NCBI GenBank assembly: GCA_022842065.1
Contig: JALHQH010000098.1
Span: 1 to 13,226, forward strand
Reading direction: 5' to 3'
Length of the DNA stretch: 13,226 nucleotides
Origin: Caldilineaceae bacterium
GTDB taxonomy: Bacteria > Chloroflexota > Anaerolineae > Caldilineales > Caldilineaceae
Both the position numbers and the translations under genes were made by a program. Each line of letters opens with the position of its first letter. The stretch's first letter is position 1. Below the pieces are notes generated by a model. That model was not told the origin of the DNA and did not search any database. It saw only the letters and a program-made list of their open reading frames with translations. Positions 6,543 through 13,030 of this stretch are shown piece after piece.

Positions 6543-7493
6543 TTACTCGTTTCCGGAAACGTACTTGAATTGGACAAAGGTGAGCAGGGCAATCAAAACC
6601 GCGAGCAGCAACCCCAGGGCCGAGGCATACCCGATATTCGATTGGTCAAAAGCCTGGCCGTAGAGATAGAGCACCGGTGTCAGCGCTTGATTGTTCGCAC
6701 CGCCTTGCAAGTTGAAGAGCGTGAAGACTTCGGTAAACATTTGCAAACCGTTGATCACATCGACCACGAGCAAGAAGAAGAGCTGTGGCCGCAATTGGGC
6801 CAGGGTGATATAGCGGAACTGCTGCCAACCGTTCGCCCCATCAATCGCGGATGCTTCATAAAGCCCTGGATCAATCGAAAAGAGCCCGGCCAGTAGAATC
6901 ACAAAACTAATGCCAAACCATTTCCAGGTGTTGATCAGCGCAATGATCGGCATGGGCAACCAACGCGTCGAGGTCCAGAAGATCGGGGTTTCCAGCAAGC
7001 CACTTTGCACCAGCAAACTTTGCACCGGTCCGGTGGGGCTGGCCAGATAACCGCCAATTACCATCAAGACCATCACCGAGGTGAGCACGGGCATAAAGTA
7101 GACGGTGCGGAAGAAACGCCCCCCATACCTGACGCGGAAGACCAGCACCGCAGTCAACAGACCCAGGCCATTTTTGAGAAAGATAAAGATCACCTGGTTG
7201 TAGATAATGTTAAAGAGGCTAGTCCAGAAAAGCGGATCAACGATGCCGTTGATCCAGTTGCCCAGGCCGACAAAGGCGCGATTTTGGGGCTGCACAAACG
7301 AGTAATCAAAAAAGGTGAGGTAGAACGATAGGATTAGGGGATATAAGCCAAAGACCGCATAGACCAGTACCCAGGGCAAAATAAAGAGGTAGCCCCAGTA
7401 GTAGCGCCGGATGCGTTGCCACATGGTTGGTGCGGTTGCGTTGCTCCCGGCCTTCGCTGGGTGGTTGGTCAGGAGCGATGTGTTGGTTGTCAT
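6543..7493 (-). CDS. carbohydrate ABC transporter permease, MalF type (CUT1)
   Basis: A 316-residue permease with about six transmembrane helices. It starts with a short polar tail, then RRYYWGYLFILPWVLVYAVF, the usual first helix of CUT1 permeases of this type. The EAA loop LYEASAIDGANGWQQFRYIT lies near residue 215-235 and should dock on the nucleotide-binding subunit. It would form a heterodimer with the MalG-type protein encoded next. The ribosome-binding site AAAGGAG lies about 11 bases before the ATG. No ATPase gene is in the window. Many CUT1 systems borrow a shared MsmK/UgpC-like ATPase encoded elsewhere, so its absence is not a sign of decay. Confidence 0.92.
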   Translation of the reverse strand: MTTNTSLLTNHPAKAGSNATAPTMWQRIRRYYWGYLFILPWVLVYAVFGLYPLILSFYLTFFDYSFVQPQNRAFVGLGNWINGIVDPLFWTSLFNIIYNQVIFIFLKNGLGLLTAVLVFRVRYGGRFFRTVYFMPVLTSVMVLMVIGGYLASPTGPVQSLLVQSGLLETPIFWTSTRWLPMPIIALINTWKWFGISFVILLAGLFSIDPGLYEASAIDGANGWQQFRYITLAQLRPQLFFLLVVDVINGLQMFTEVFTLFNLQGGANNQALTPVLYLYGQAFDQSNIGYASALGLLLAVLIALLTFVQFKYVSGNE

Positions 7494-7527
7494 GGCGCGT
7501 GGTGCTCCTTTAGAAATGGGCGGCTGT

Positions 7528-7549
7528 GCCCAGCCTTAAAAGGCTGGGC
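7528..7549. repeat. 10-bp-arm hairpin
   Basis: Arms GCCCAGCCTT and AAGGCTGGGC with an AA loop. It is the first on the plus strand of three hairpins packed between the binding-protein gene and the MalF-type permease gene. Confidence 0.8.
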
Positions 7550-7607
7550 TACCATCTATCGTCACTCCGTGACTAATGCCAGTCACGGAGTGACGATAGA
7601 TGGTAGC
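7548..7607. repeat. 27-bp-arm perfect hairpin inside the transporter operon
   Basis: Arms 7548-7574 and 7581-7607 are perfectly complementary around the loop AATGCC. In the operon mRNA it sits between the binding protein and the permeases. There, such stems commonly protect the upstream message or partly terminate, giving more binding protein than permease (known for malE-malF in enterics). That function here is an inference. Confidence 0.8.
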
Positions 7608-7628
7608 AGCGGGTTTTAACCCGCTGCT
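7605..7628. repeat. 11-bp-arm hairpin next to the binding-protein stop
   Basis: Arms AGCAGCGGGTT and AACCCGCTGCT with a TT loop, starting where the 27-bp-arm hairpin ends. In the operon mRNA it is the first stem after the binding-protein stop (7660-7662). It shares three bases with the larger stem, so the two compete slightly. Confidence 0.75.
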
Positions 7629-7659
7629 GCGTTTCAACTCGCTGCGTTTGATCCCACCG

Positions 7660-9048
7660 TTACTGCGCTGCTTGCAATGCGTTGCGTGCAGCTTCGACGG
7701 CTTGCTCGACGGCTTGTGCGGCATCCATGTTGCCTTCAACCACGGCGGATTGAATCACCCCTTGGAGTGCACTGGCCACGGTGTCGGCGCTTGAGAATTG
7801 TTGGGGGAGCACCGCACTGTCCAGCGCGGCAATAAAGGGGGCGCGGGTGGGGTCCGTAAAGTAGGGATCCGTCTTGAGCGCACTAATCACCGGCAGATAG
7901 CCTAACTCGGTAATGAATTGCAGGTTGACCTCCGCAGTCATCAGAAACTGCAGGAAATCCCAGGCTAGCATCTCACGATCCGGCGTGGTACGCATAATCA
8001 CCCCGGCGCGGCCACCATAGGTGGTGAAAGACTGTTCACCCGCGTTAGGCACCGGCACTGGGGCAACCCCCACATCTTCGCCCATCACCATGGGTTCGTC
8101 GGCTGCCGTCTGCAAGTTGGGCTCCCACGAGTAGCCATACTGCGGCCACATGCCGATCGAGCGACTAAAGAAATTTGTTTCCATGGTCGGTGGCGCGTAC
8201 TGTTGCGCTTCCTTTAAGAAGGCAATAAACGCTTCCATGTTGCAATCGGGTTCAGCAAATTCCACATCGGTGCCCAGGCGGTTAACCAGCCGGCACAGAT
8301 CCTGATTGGCGTTGAGATAGAGTGGTTGCAACATATTCCAATACCAACCGCCCCAGCCGAGCGCCTCATTCCAAAAGACCGTACCATAGACGTTCGTGCC
8401 ATTCGGGCGGTTGGGCAAGTTATCAATCGCTGCCGCCGCGGCCAAGAACTCATCCCAGGTGACCGGCGGGCTTTCCGGATCAAGCCCGGCTTCCGCAAAG
8501 AGCTGTTTGTTATAGATCAACAGCGTGACATCGGCCCCGATGGGGACATAATAGTTATAGCCGAAGAATTGTTCGACCGCCGATGCCTCCAGCCGCGCAA
8601 AGAGATCTTGCGCACCGGCCAACTCATCCAACGGGACCAGGGCTTCTTCGGCGGCCAGGCGGCCTAGTGCCGGCCCCAAAGAGGTAATCACCAGGTCAGG
8701 CTGGTTGCCGGCTGCGATTAGCGCTTGAAAGGCACCCCCTTCCGGCTCATCTTCAATGGTCACATTCACACCAGGATGCGCGGCCGCATACTGTTCCGCC
8801 AGATTTTCCAACACGCCATGCATGGAACCGGCGACCGAGGAGACCCGTAGGTCACCGGACAAGTCACCCCCCGGCGCGGCGGCGGCATTACTGTTATCAG
8901 TGGTGGCGGCCGGTGCATCAACTGGCGCAGCCGGTTCCGGATTGTCTCTACCGCCACAGGCTGCTAAGAGCAGCAGCGTCAGGGCCAGCAATACGCGGAG
9001 TATGGTCAAACGTCCGATTAAAGTGGGGCTAGGTCGTGGAATTGGCAT
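7660..9048 (-). CDS. carbohydrate ABC transporter substrate-binding lipoprotein (SBP family 1)
   Basis: A 462-residue exported binding protein. The N-terminus has a signal peptide with a hydrophobic core (VLLALTLLLLAACGG) and lipobox LAAC, so Cys31 is probably the lipidated residue. A low-complexity Ala/Pro/Asp linker follows. The folded part has the usual features of extracellular solute-binding family 1: LAEQYAAAHPGVNVTIEDEP, YNKQLFAEAGLDPESPPVTWDEFLAAAAAI and a late AWDFLQFLMTAEV segment. It should capture a sugar or similar solute and pass it to the two permeases downstream. The ATG at 9048 is clearly right: AAGGAGGT lies 4 bases before it and the signal peptide starts there. A longer reading from 9177 would put 43 unrelated residues before the signal peptide. 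Confidence 0.93.
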   Translation of the reverse strand: MPIPRPSPTLIGRLTILRVLLALTLLLLAACGGRDNPEPAAPVDAPAATTDNSNAAAAPGGDLSGDLRVSSVAGSMHGVLENLAEQYAAAHPGVNVTIEDEPEGGAFQALIAAGNQPDLVITSLGPALGRLAAEEALVPLDELAGAQDLFARLEASAVEQFFGYNYYVPIGADVTLLIYNKQLFAEAGLDPESPPVTWDEFLAAAAAIDNLPNRPNGTNVYGTVFWNEALGWGGWYWNMLQPLYLNANQDLCRLVNRLGTDVEFAEPDCNMEAFIAFLKEAQQYAPPTMETNFFSRSIGMWPQYGYSWEPNLQTAADEPMVMGEDVGVAPVPVPNAGEQSFTTYGGRAGVIMRTTPDREMLAWDFLQFLMTAEVNLQFITELGYLPVISALKTDPYFTDPTRAPFIAALDSAVLPQQFSSADTVASALQGVIQSAVVEGNMDAAQAVEQAVEAARNALQAAQ

Positions 9049-9302
9049 AGGGACCTCCTTGTCCTTTGTCTTTATACATTGATAACCTGGTGTGTGTGTC
9101 GTAGTCACCGACCAGTTTCTGTCTACTTCGACAACGTTAAATGCTGTGCCTAGCTGGTCCGTGACCAGCGGTATCAACCCCAGCCGCTGGTCACGGACCA
9201 GCTAGGCACAGCGTGGAATAACGATCAATTTAACGTTGTCGCACTACTTTCTTCGCTTAATTCTCACCCTTTCCCAACCCATCTTCTGTTAGATTGGATG
9301 TA
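9049..9302. promoter_or_regulatory. leader region of the transporter operon
   Basis: Sequence upstream of the binding-protein gene on the minus strand. It holds a nested inverted repeat (9130-9240) and the start of a cluster of small dyads (from 9299). No convincing -35/-10 pair was found on the minus strand, so the promoter is not placed. Confidence 0.4.
9130..9240. repeat. nested inverted repeat in the operon leader
   Basis: Outer arms GACAACGTTAAA (9130-9141) and TTTAACGTTGTC (9229-9240) are perfect. Inside them, 29-bp arms at 9143-9171 and 9184-9212 are also perfectly complementary around a 12-base loop. The right side has 16 unpaired bases between the inner and outer arms, the left side almost none. 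The transcript of the operon leader would fold into a very stable stem. Confidence 0.8.
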
Positions 9303-9335
9303 ATGTTTACAGGTTGTATCCATGTACAGGCTGTA
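9299..9335. promoter_or_regulatory. cluster of small palindromes, possible operator
   Basis: TGTAATGTTTACA (9299-9311) is a dyad with perfect 5-bp arms. TACAGGTTGTA (9308-9318) and TACAGGCTGTA (9325-9335) form a direct repeat spaced 17 bases, and each is itself palindromic (TACA/TGTA and TACAG/CTGTA). Tandem palindromes of this size are typical of dimeric repressor sites. Position suggests a role at the transporter operon, but the distance to its start (about 250 bases) is long. Confidence 0.35.
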
Positions 9336-9338
9336 GGT

Positions 9339-9505
9339 ATAACCTTAGTACCAGGGCACAGCATCACCCAACTAAAAATCACCCACGACGAATTCGCCCC
9401 GGTGCCAACAGCAGCACTGCCGTCATGGGTTGGACCGCGATTTTGAACAACTTGAAGACCTTGCTGGAGACGGGGCAGACGTTGCCCTATGCGTGGCGGG
9501 GGTAA
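9339..9505 (+). pseudogene. C-terminal fragment of an SRPBCC/AHSA1-like gene, frameshifted
   Basis: Two short stretches in adjacent frames together resemble the end of START-like (SRPBCC, Hsp90-ATPase-activator-type) proteins. The first reads ITLVPG..ITQLKITHDEFA and goes out of frame around the ATG at 9425. The other frame continues MGWTAILNNLKTLLETG to the TAA at 9503-9505; GW-x-x-x-L-x-x-LK-x-x-LE is the usual C-terminal helix of that family. The N-terminal two thirds are absent and no ribosome-binding site is seen. It is therefore a gene remnant. The assignment is from remembered family pattern only. Confidence 0.5.
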
Positions 9506-9862
9506 GTAGTTTTGGGGTGCTCGGGCGGGAACGTCAGATCCCGCCCAGTGACGTTTTCTGTAGGTGTGAATGAAGAAGTACCGACGGCACTGATCTTCCT
9601 CATTTTTGCCACCAACTGTGAGATAGCCCCGCCACCGCTAATTGTGAAAAGCTCGCCGGCACTTTGGTCGATGCCTAGTGCGCCATCATAAGCAGCACAA
9701 CCACTGGCTGATTCATCAGCAAGAATTGGTTACCGCCTTTGCTGCACATGGCTAAGTCACCGGCAATGAAAATATATTGGTTGCTGGTGACTTAGCCAGT
9801 GCGGATCGCCAAGCTGTTTATGGCACCTTTGATCAAGTCACCGGTGATTTATTGGGGTATGA
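9506..9862. other. gene-free spacer with hairpins and possible coding debris
   Basis: No intact gene. It contains overlapping competing stems at 9523-9555, an 18-bp-arm hairpin at 9749-9798 and a direct repeat AAGTCACCGG at 9754-9763 and 9835-9844. One plus-strand frame stays open except for a TAA at 9753-9755 and ends at the TAA at 9918-9920. Its composition looks protein-like, but no family is recognised. Confidence 0.4.
9749..9798. repeat. 18-bp-arm hairpin
   Basis: Arms 9749-9766 and 9781-9798 (outer part TGGCTAAGTCACC / GGTGACTTAGCCA) pair with one G-T wobble around a 14-base AT-rich loop. It stands about 200 bases upstream of the modification locus and could end incoming transcription, though there is no clear T-run. 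Confidence 0.7.
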
Positions 9863-9871
9863 TGGTATACT
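9863..9871 (+). promoter_or_regulatory. possible extended -10 promoter of the modification locus
   Basis: TGGTATACT fits the extended -10 pattern TGnTATAAT with one mismatch, about 77 bases upstream of the first start codon of the locus (GTG at 9948). No good -35 is seen, which extended -10 promoters tolerate. Confidence 0.35.
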
Positions 9872-9947
9872 AAGGGCTGTTACGATATCCATTTTTGTGC
9901 CAAAATCAGCAGATGGCTAACCTTATGTACATTGATGGAGCTAACGA

Positions 9948-10220
9948 GTGCCCATGACCCAACGCAAACCCAAACTCGAACTGACCTGGATCGGCAAAGA
10001 AACCCGCCCGCGCCTGGAACCATGTCGGCGAGCTCACGGCGAGCCGCGCATTCTGATCGAAGACCCTGCCCTGAGCTACCACGCCCCCCACAGCGTCAGT
10101 GAAAATGACCTGTTCGACAACCGCCTGATCTTTGGCGACAACCTGCTGGCGCTGAAGGCGTTGGAGCAGGAATTCGCGGGCAAGGTGAAGTGTATTCGTA
10201 CGATAAGGAACCTGCTATGA
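9948..10220 (+). pseudogene. truncated duplicate of the methyltransferase N-terminus, possibly a leader ORF
   Basis: A 90-codon reading frame that repeats the first ~70 codons of the full methyltransferase gene at 11309. Shared blocks are MTQRKPKLELTWIGKE, RPRLEP, SENDLFDNRLIFGDNLLALK and ALEQEFAGKV. By eye the nucleotides agree at roughly 90%, apart from a 24-bp insertion at about 10021-10044. Similarity stops around 10190, before the DPPF catalytic motif, so it cannot methylate DNA. GGAG at 9937-9940 suits the GTG at 9948; ATG 9954 matches the start of the full gene. The frame has no stop until TGA 10218-10220, which overlaps the ATG of the nuclease gene (ATGA), so it could drive coupled translation of the nuclease. 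Remnant or functional leader are both possible. Confidence 0.8.
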
Positions 10221-11299
10221 GCGATGGATTAGCACATGCATCCACTTTCCTACATGAAATTCACGAGATACTGCTGAAGGCCCGTCAACAGACATTGGCA
10301 GCAATCAACCACGCAATGGTGACAACCTACTGGCAGATTGGCCAACGCATTGTGGAAGAAGAACAGTACGGGGCGGATCGCGCCGACTATGGGAAGCATT
10401 TGTTGGGTGAACTATCCGCCCACCTGACCAAAGAGTTTGGGCGCGGCTTTTCTATGCGCAATTTGGAAAACATGCGGAAGTTCTATCTCACTTATCGCAC
10501 AAGAAAACCAATTACGCAGACAGCGTCTGCGGAATTGGCTTTAGAGATTACCCAAGCTAAAGAATCTTCTCGTCATTCCCCTCCCACGTTCACGCTGAGC
10601 TGGTCTCACTATGTCTTCCTCATTGCGATCAAGGACGATAGCGAACGCAACTTCTACGAAGTGGAAGCAACCCAGCAACAATGGGCTTTGCGCGAATTAA
10701 AGCGTCAATTTGATTCTAGCCTCTTTGAACGTCTGGCCTTGAGTCGCTCGAAGGGCGAAGTACGTCGATTGGCTGATGAAGGTCAGATTCTATCCAGGCC
10801 CCGTGATCTGTTGCGCGATCCCTATGTGCTGGAGTTTTTAGCTTTGGAAGAACGGGCCAAATACTCAGAAAGCGATCTAGAAGCGGCTATTATCGATAAG
10901 CTGGAGCATTTTCTACTGGAGCTAGGCAAAGGGTTTCTTTTCGAAGCGCGCCAAAAACGCTTCACCTATGCCGAAGAACACTTCTTTGTGGACCTTGTCT
11001 TCTATAACCGCCTTCTGCGTTGCTACGTCTTGCTGGATCTCAAGATCGGCAAGCTTACCCATCAAGACCTAGGTCAAATGCAGATGTACGTTAACTACTT
11101 TGACCGTCATGTTAAACTTGATGAGGAAAATCCTACTGTGGGCATCATCCTCTGTAAACAGAAAAATGACGCTATGGTAGAGATTACGCTGCCCCATGAT
11201 GCCAACATCTTTGCCGCCCAATATCAGCTCTATCTCCCGTCCAAAGAAGAGTTGAAGCAGAAGCTCATGGACTGGACAGCGGCGCAAGAAGAGGATTAA
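10217..11299 (+). CDS. YhcG/DUF1016-family PD-(D/E)XK nuclease-like protein
   Basis: A 360-residue protein with the two-part layout of this family. The helical N-terminal domain (about 10-170) carries NHAMVTTYWQIGQRIVEEEQ, FGRGFSMRNLENMRKFY and LSWSHYVFL. The C-terminal nuclease-like domain (about 195-345) carries FFVDLVFYNRLLRCYVLLDLKIGKLTH and GQMQMYVNYFDR. Asp259 and the Asp274-Leu-Lys276 triplet fit the PD-(D/E)XK active site. Members often sit among restriction-modification genes and are presumed to act on DNA; the exact activity is not established here. The ATG at 10217 has AAGGAA 6 bases upstream and overlaps the stop of the truncated methyltransferase frame. A GTG at 10190 would add 9 residues without support. 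The methyltransferase follows after 9 bases, so the two should be one transcript. Confidence 0.88.
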   Translation: MSDGLAHASTFLHEIHEILLKARQQTLAAINHAMVTTYWQIGQRIVEEEQYGADRADYGKHLLGELSAHLTKEFGRGFSMRNLENMRKFYLTYRTRKPITQTASAELALEITQAKESSRHSPPTFTLSWSHYVFLIAIKDDSERNFYEVEATQQQWALRELKRQFDSSLFERLALSRSKGEVRRLADEGQILSRPRDLLRDPYVLEFLALEERAKYSESDLEAAIIDKLEHFLLELGKGFLFEARQKRFTYAEEHFFVDLVFYNRLLRCYVLLDLKIGKLTHQDLGQMQMYVNYFDRHVKLDEENPTVGIILCKQKNDAMVEITLPHDANIFAAQYQLYLPSKEELKQKLMDWTAAQEED

Positions 11300-11308
11300 A
11301 TTCAGTCC

Positions 11309-13018
11309 ATGACCCAACGCAAACCCAAACTCGAACTGACCTGGATCGGCAAAGAAAATCGCCCGCGCCTGGAACCGCGCATTCTACTCGAAGACCCCGC
11401 CCGCTCCTACCACGCCCCCCAGCGCGTCAGTGAAAATGACCTGTTCGACAACCGCCTGATCTTTGGCGACAACCTGCTGGCGTTAAAGGCGCTGGAGCAG
11501 GAGTTCGCGGGCAAGGTTCAATGTATCTATATAGATCCTCCCTTCAATACTGGACAAGCTTTTACTCACTATGATGATGGAATCGAGCATTCTCTATGGC
11601 TTAGCTTGATGCGTGATCGCTTGGAGATTCTAACAAAACTTTTGACTTCTACTGGCTCTATTTTGGTTCACTGTGATGACATTGAACAAGCCTACCTTAA
11701 AGTTATGATGGATGAGATATTAGGTAGAGAAAATTTCATCACAACTTTCATTTGGCAAAAAGTAGATAGCCCAAATGACAACAAGGTTCCTATTACACCG
11801 GATCATGAGTTTATACTATGCTATGCAAAGTCAGCTTCTGATGTTCGGTTCAAACAGAAATCTGACCAGAGTTTGTTAGGAGCATATGGTAGTCGAGATG
11901 AAAAAGGCCAATTGTTCCGAGATCGTCTTCTGAAAAAAAATGGCAAGAGTAGTTTACGTGAGGATCGGCCATCCATGTTCTTTGCCATTGAATCGCCTGA
12001 CGGAACGAATGTTTATCCAATCCATGATGATGGTAAGGAAGCTTGTTGGGCTTACGGCAAAGTAGGTGTAGAACGTATGATTGCAGAAGGGACTTTAATT
12101 TGGAAAAAACGTAACGACAAATGGGTTCCCTATACACGTGAGTATGCTCCAGATAATCCTACACGACCCTATCCAACTATTTGGACAGACGTTCTGACTA
12201 CAAGACAAGCCAAGGCACATCAACGAGATCTTTTACCTGATATAATCCCATTTGGAACTCCCAAGCCAGAGCAATTGTTGCAAAGAATTATTGAAATGGC
12301 GTCTTTGCCCGGCGACCTCGTCCTCGACTCCTTTGCCGGCTCAGGCACCACCGGCGCAGTGGCGCACAAGATGGGCCGCCGCTGGATCATGGTCGAATTG
12401 GGCGAGCATTGCCACACCCACATTATCCCGCGCCTGCAAAAGGTGATCAACGGCGAAGACAAGGGGGGCATCACCACGAGCGTCGATTGGCAAGGGGGCG
12501 GTGGCTTTCGCTACTTCCGCCTGGCCGGTTCTCTGCTCGAAAAAGATCGCTGGGGCAATTGGGTGATCAACAAGGGCTATAATGCCGAAATGCTCGCCGA
12601 GGCGCTCTGCAAGTTGGAAGGCTTCACCTATAGGCCCAGTGAATCGCTCTACTGGCAGCACGGCCACTCGACCGAGCAGGATTTTATCTATGTCACCACC
12701 CAGACGCTCAGCCACGAGCAGTTGCTGGCGCTCAACGACGAGGTGGGCAGCGAACGTTCGTTGCTGGTGCTCTGTGCTGCCTATCGCGCCGTGGCCAACC
12801 CAGAAACAGCCTATCCACACCTCACCATCAAAAAGATCCCCAACGCGGTGATGAGTCGCTGCGAATATGGCAAGGATGATTATAGCCTCAGTGTGGCCAA
12901 TCTGCCGGATGCGCCGCTGCCTGAACCTTTGCCCGCCATTGCTGATGCTGACGCGGATGGCGAAGAGACGGCGGCAAGCAACCAACAGATGGGGTTGTTT
13001 GGTGAAGCAAAATTGTAG
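11309..13018 (+). CDS. site-specific adenine DNA methyltransferase (beta class, type III Mod-like)
   Basis: A 569-residue methyltransferase with motif order IV, recognition region, X, I, which marks the beta class. Motif IV is YIDPPFNTG (Asp76-Pro-Pro-Phe, N6-adenine type), motif X GTPKPEQLL (316-324), and motif I LVLDSFAGSGTTG (337-349) binds S-adenosylmethionine. The region of about 150-310 should hold target recognition. After GGGFRYFRL (397-405) comes a C-terminal domain like those of type III Mod subunits, ending MGLFGEAKL. No Res subunit is visible, so the nearby YhcG-type nuclease, a Res gene beyond the window or solitary methylation are open options. Codons 1-70 and 331-569 are GC-rich, while 72-330 are AT-rich, so the gene looks mosaic. 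It starts 9 bases after the nuclease stop, with AGAGGA about 13 bases before the ATG. Confidence 0.93.
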   Translation: MTQRKPKLELTWIGKENRPRLEPRILLEDPARSYHAPQRVSENDLFDNRLIFGDNLLALKALEQEFAGKVQCIYIDPPFNTGQAFTHYDDGIEHSLWLSLMRDRLEILTKLLTSTGSILVHCDDIEQAYLKVMMDEILGRENFITTFIWQKVDSPNDNKVPITPDHEFILCYAKSASDVRFKQKSDQSLLGAYGSRDEKGQLFRDRLLKKNGKSSLREDRPSMFFAIESPDGTNVYPIHDDGKEACWAYGKVGVERMIAEGTLIWKKRNDKWVPYTREYAPDNPTRPYPTIWTDVLTTRQAKAHQRDLLPDIIPFGTPKPEQLLQRIIEMASLPGDLVLDSFAGSGTTGAVAHKMGRRWIMVELGEHCHTHIIPRLQKVINGEDKGGITTSVDWQGGGGFRYFRLAGSLLEKDRWGNWVINKGYNAEMLAEALCKLEGFTYRPSESLYWQHGHSTEQDFIYVTTQTLSHEQLLALNDEVGSERSLLVLCAAYRAVANPETAYPHLTIKKIPNAVMSRCEYGKDDYSLSVANLPDAPLPEPLPAIADADADGEETAASNQQMGLFGEAKL

Positions 13019-13030
13019 GCAGTCGTTAAT

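Noticed and set aside
7005..7331. 108-codon plus-strand frame opposite the MalF-type permease gene
   Set aside because: It is the antisense shadow of a well-supported membrane protein gene, rich in His/Gln/Asp as expected for complement of hydrophobic codons.
9049..9177. N-terminal extension of the binding protein from 9177
   Set aside because: It would bury the lipoprotein signal peptide behind 43 residues, and the ATG at 9048 has a near-perfect Shine-Dalgarno sequence. The extension lies over the inverted repeat.
9314..9505. 63-codon open frame read as an intact small gene
   Set aside because: Only its last ~26 codons resemble a known family. The first part is a different frame from the matching upstream piece, so it is a frameshifted remnant, not a gene.
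9487..9729. 80-codon open stretch on the minus strand with protein-like composition
   Set aside because: It has no start codon near its 5' end, overlaps the SRPBCC-like remnant and matches no family I recognise.
12341..12985. 214-codon minus-strand frame opposite the methyltransferase C-terminus
   Set aside because: It is a long antisense shadow in GC-rich DNA. The plus strand encodes clear methyltransferase motifs and the C-terminal domain.
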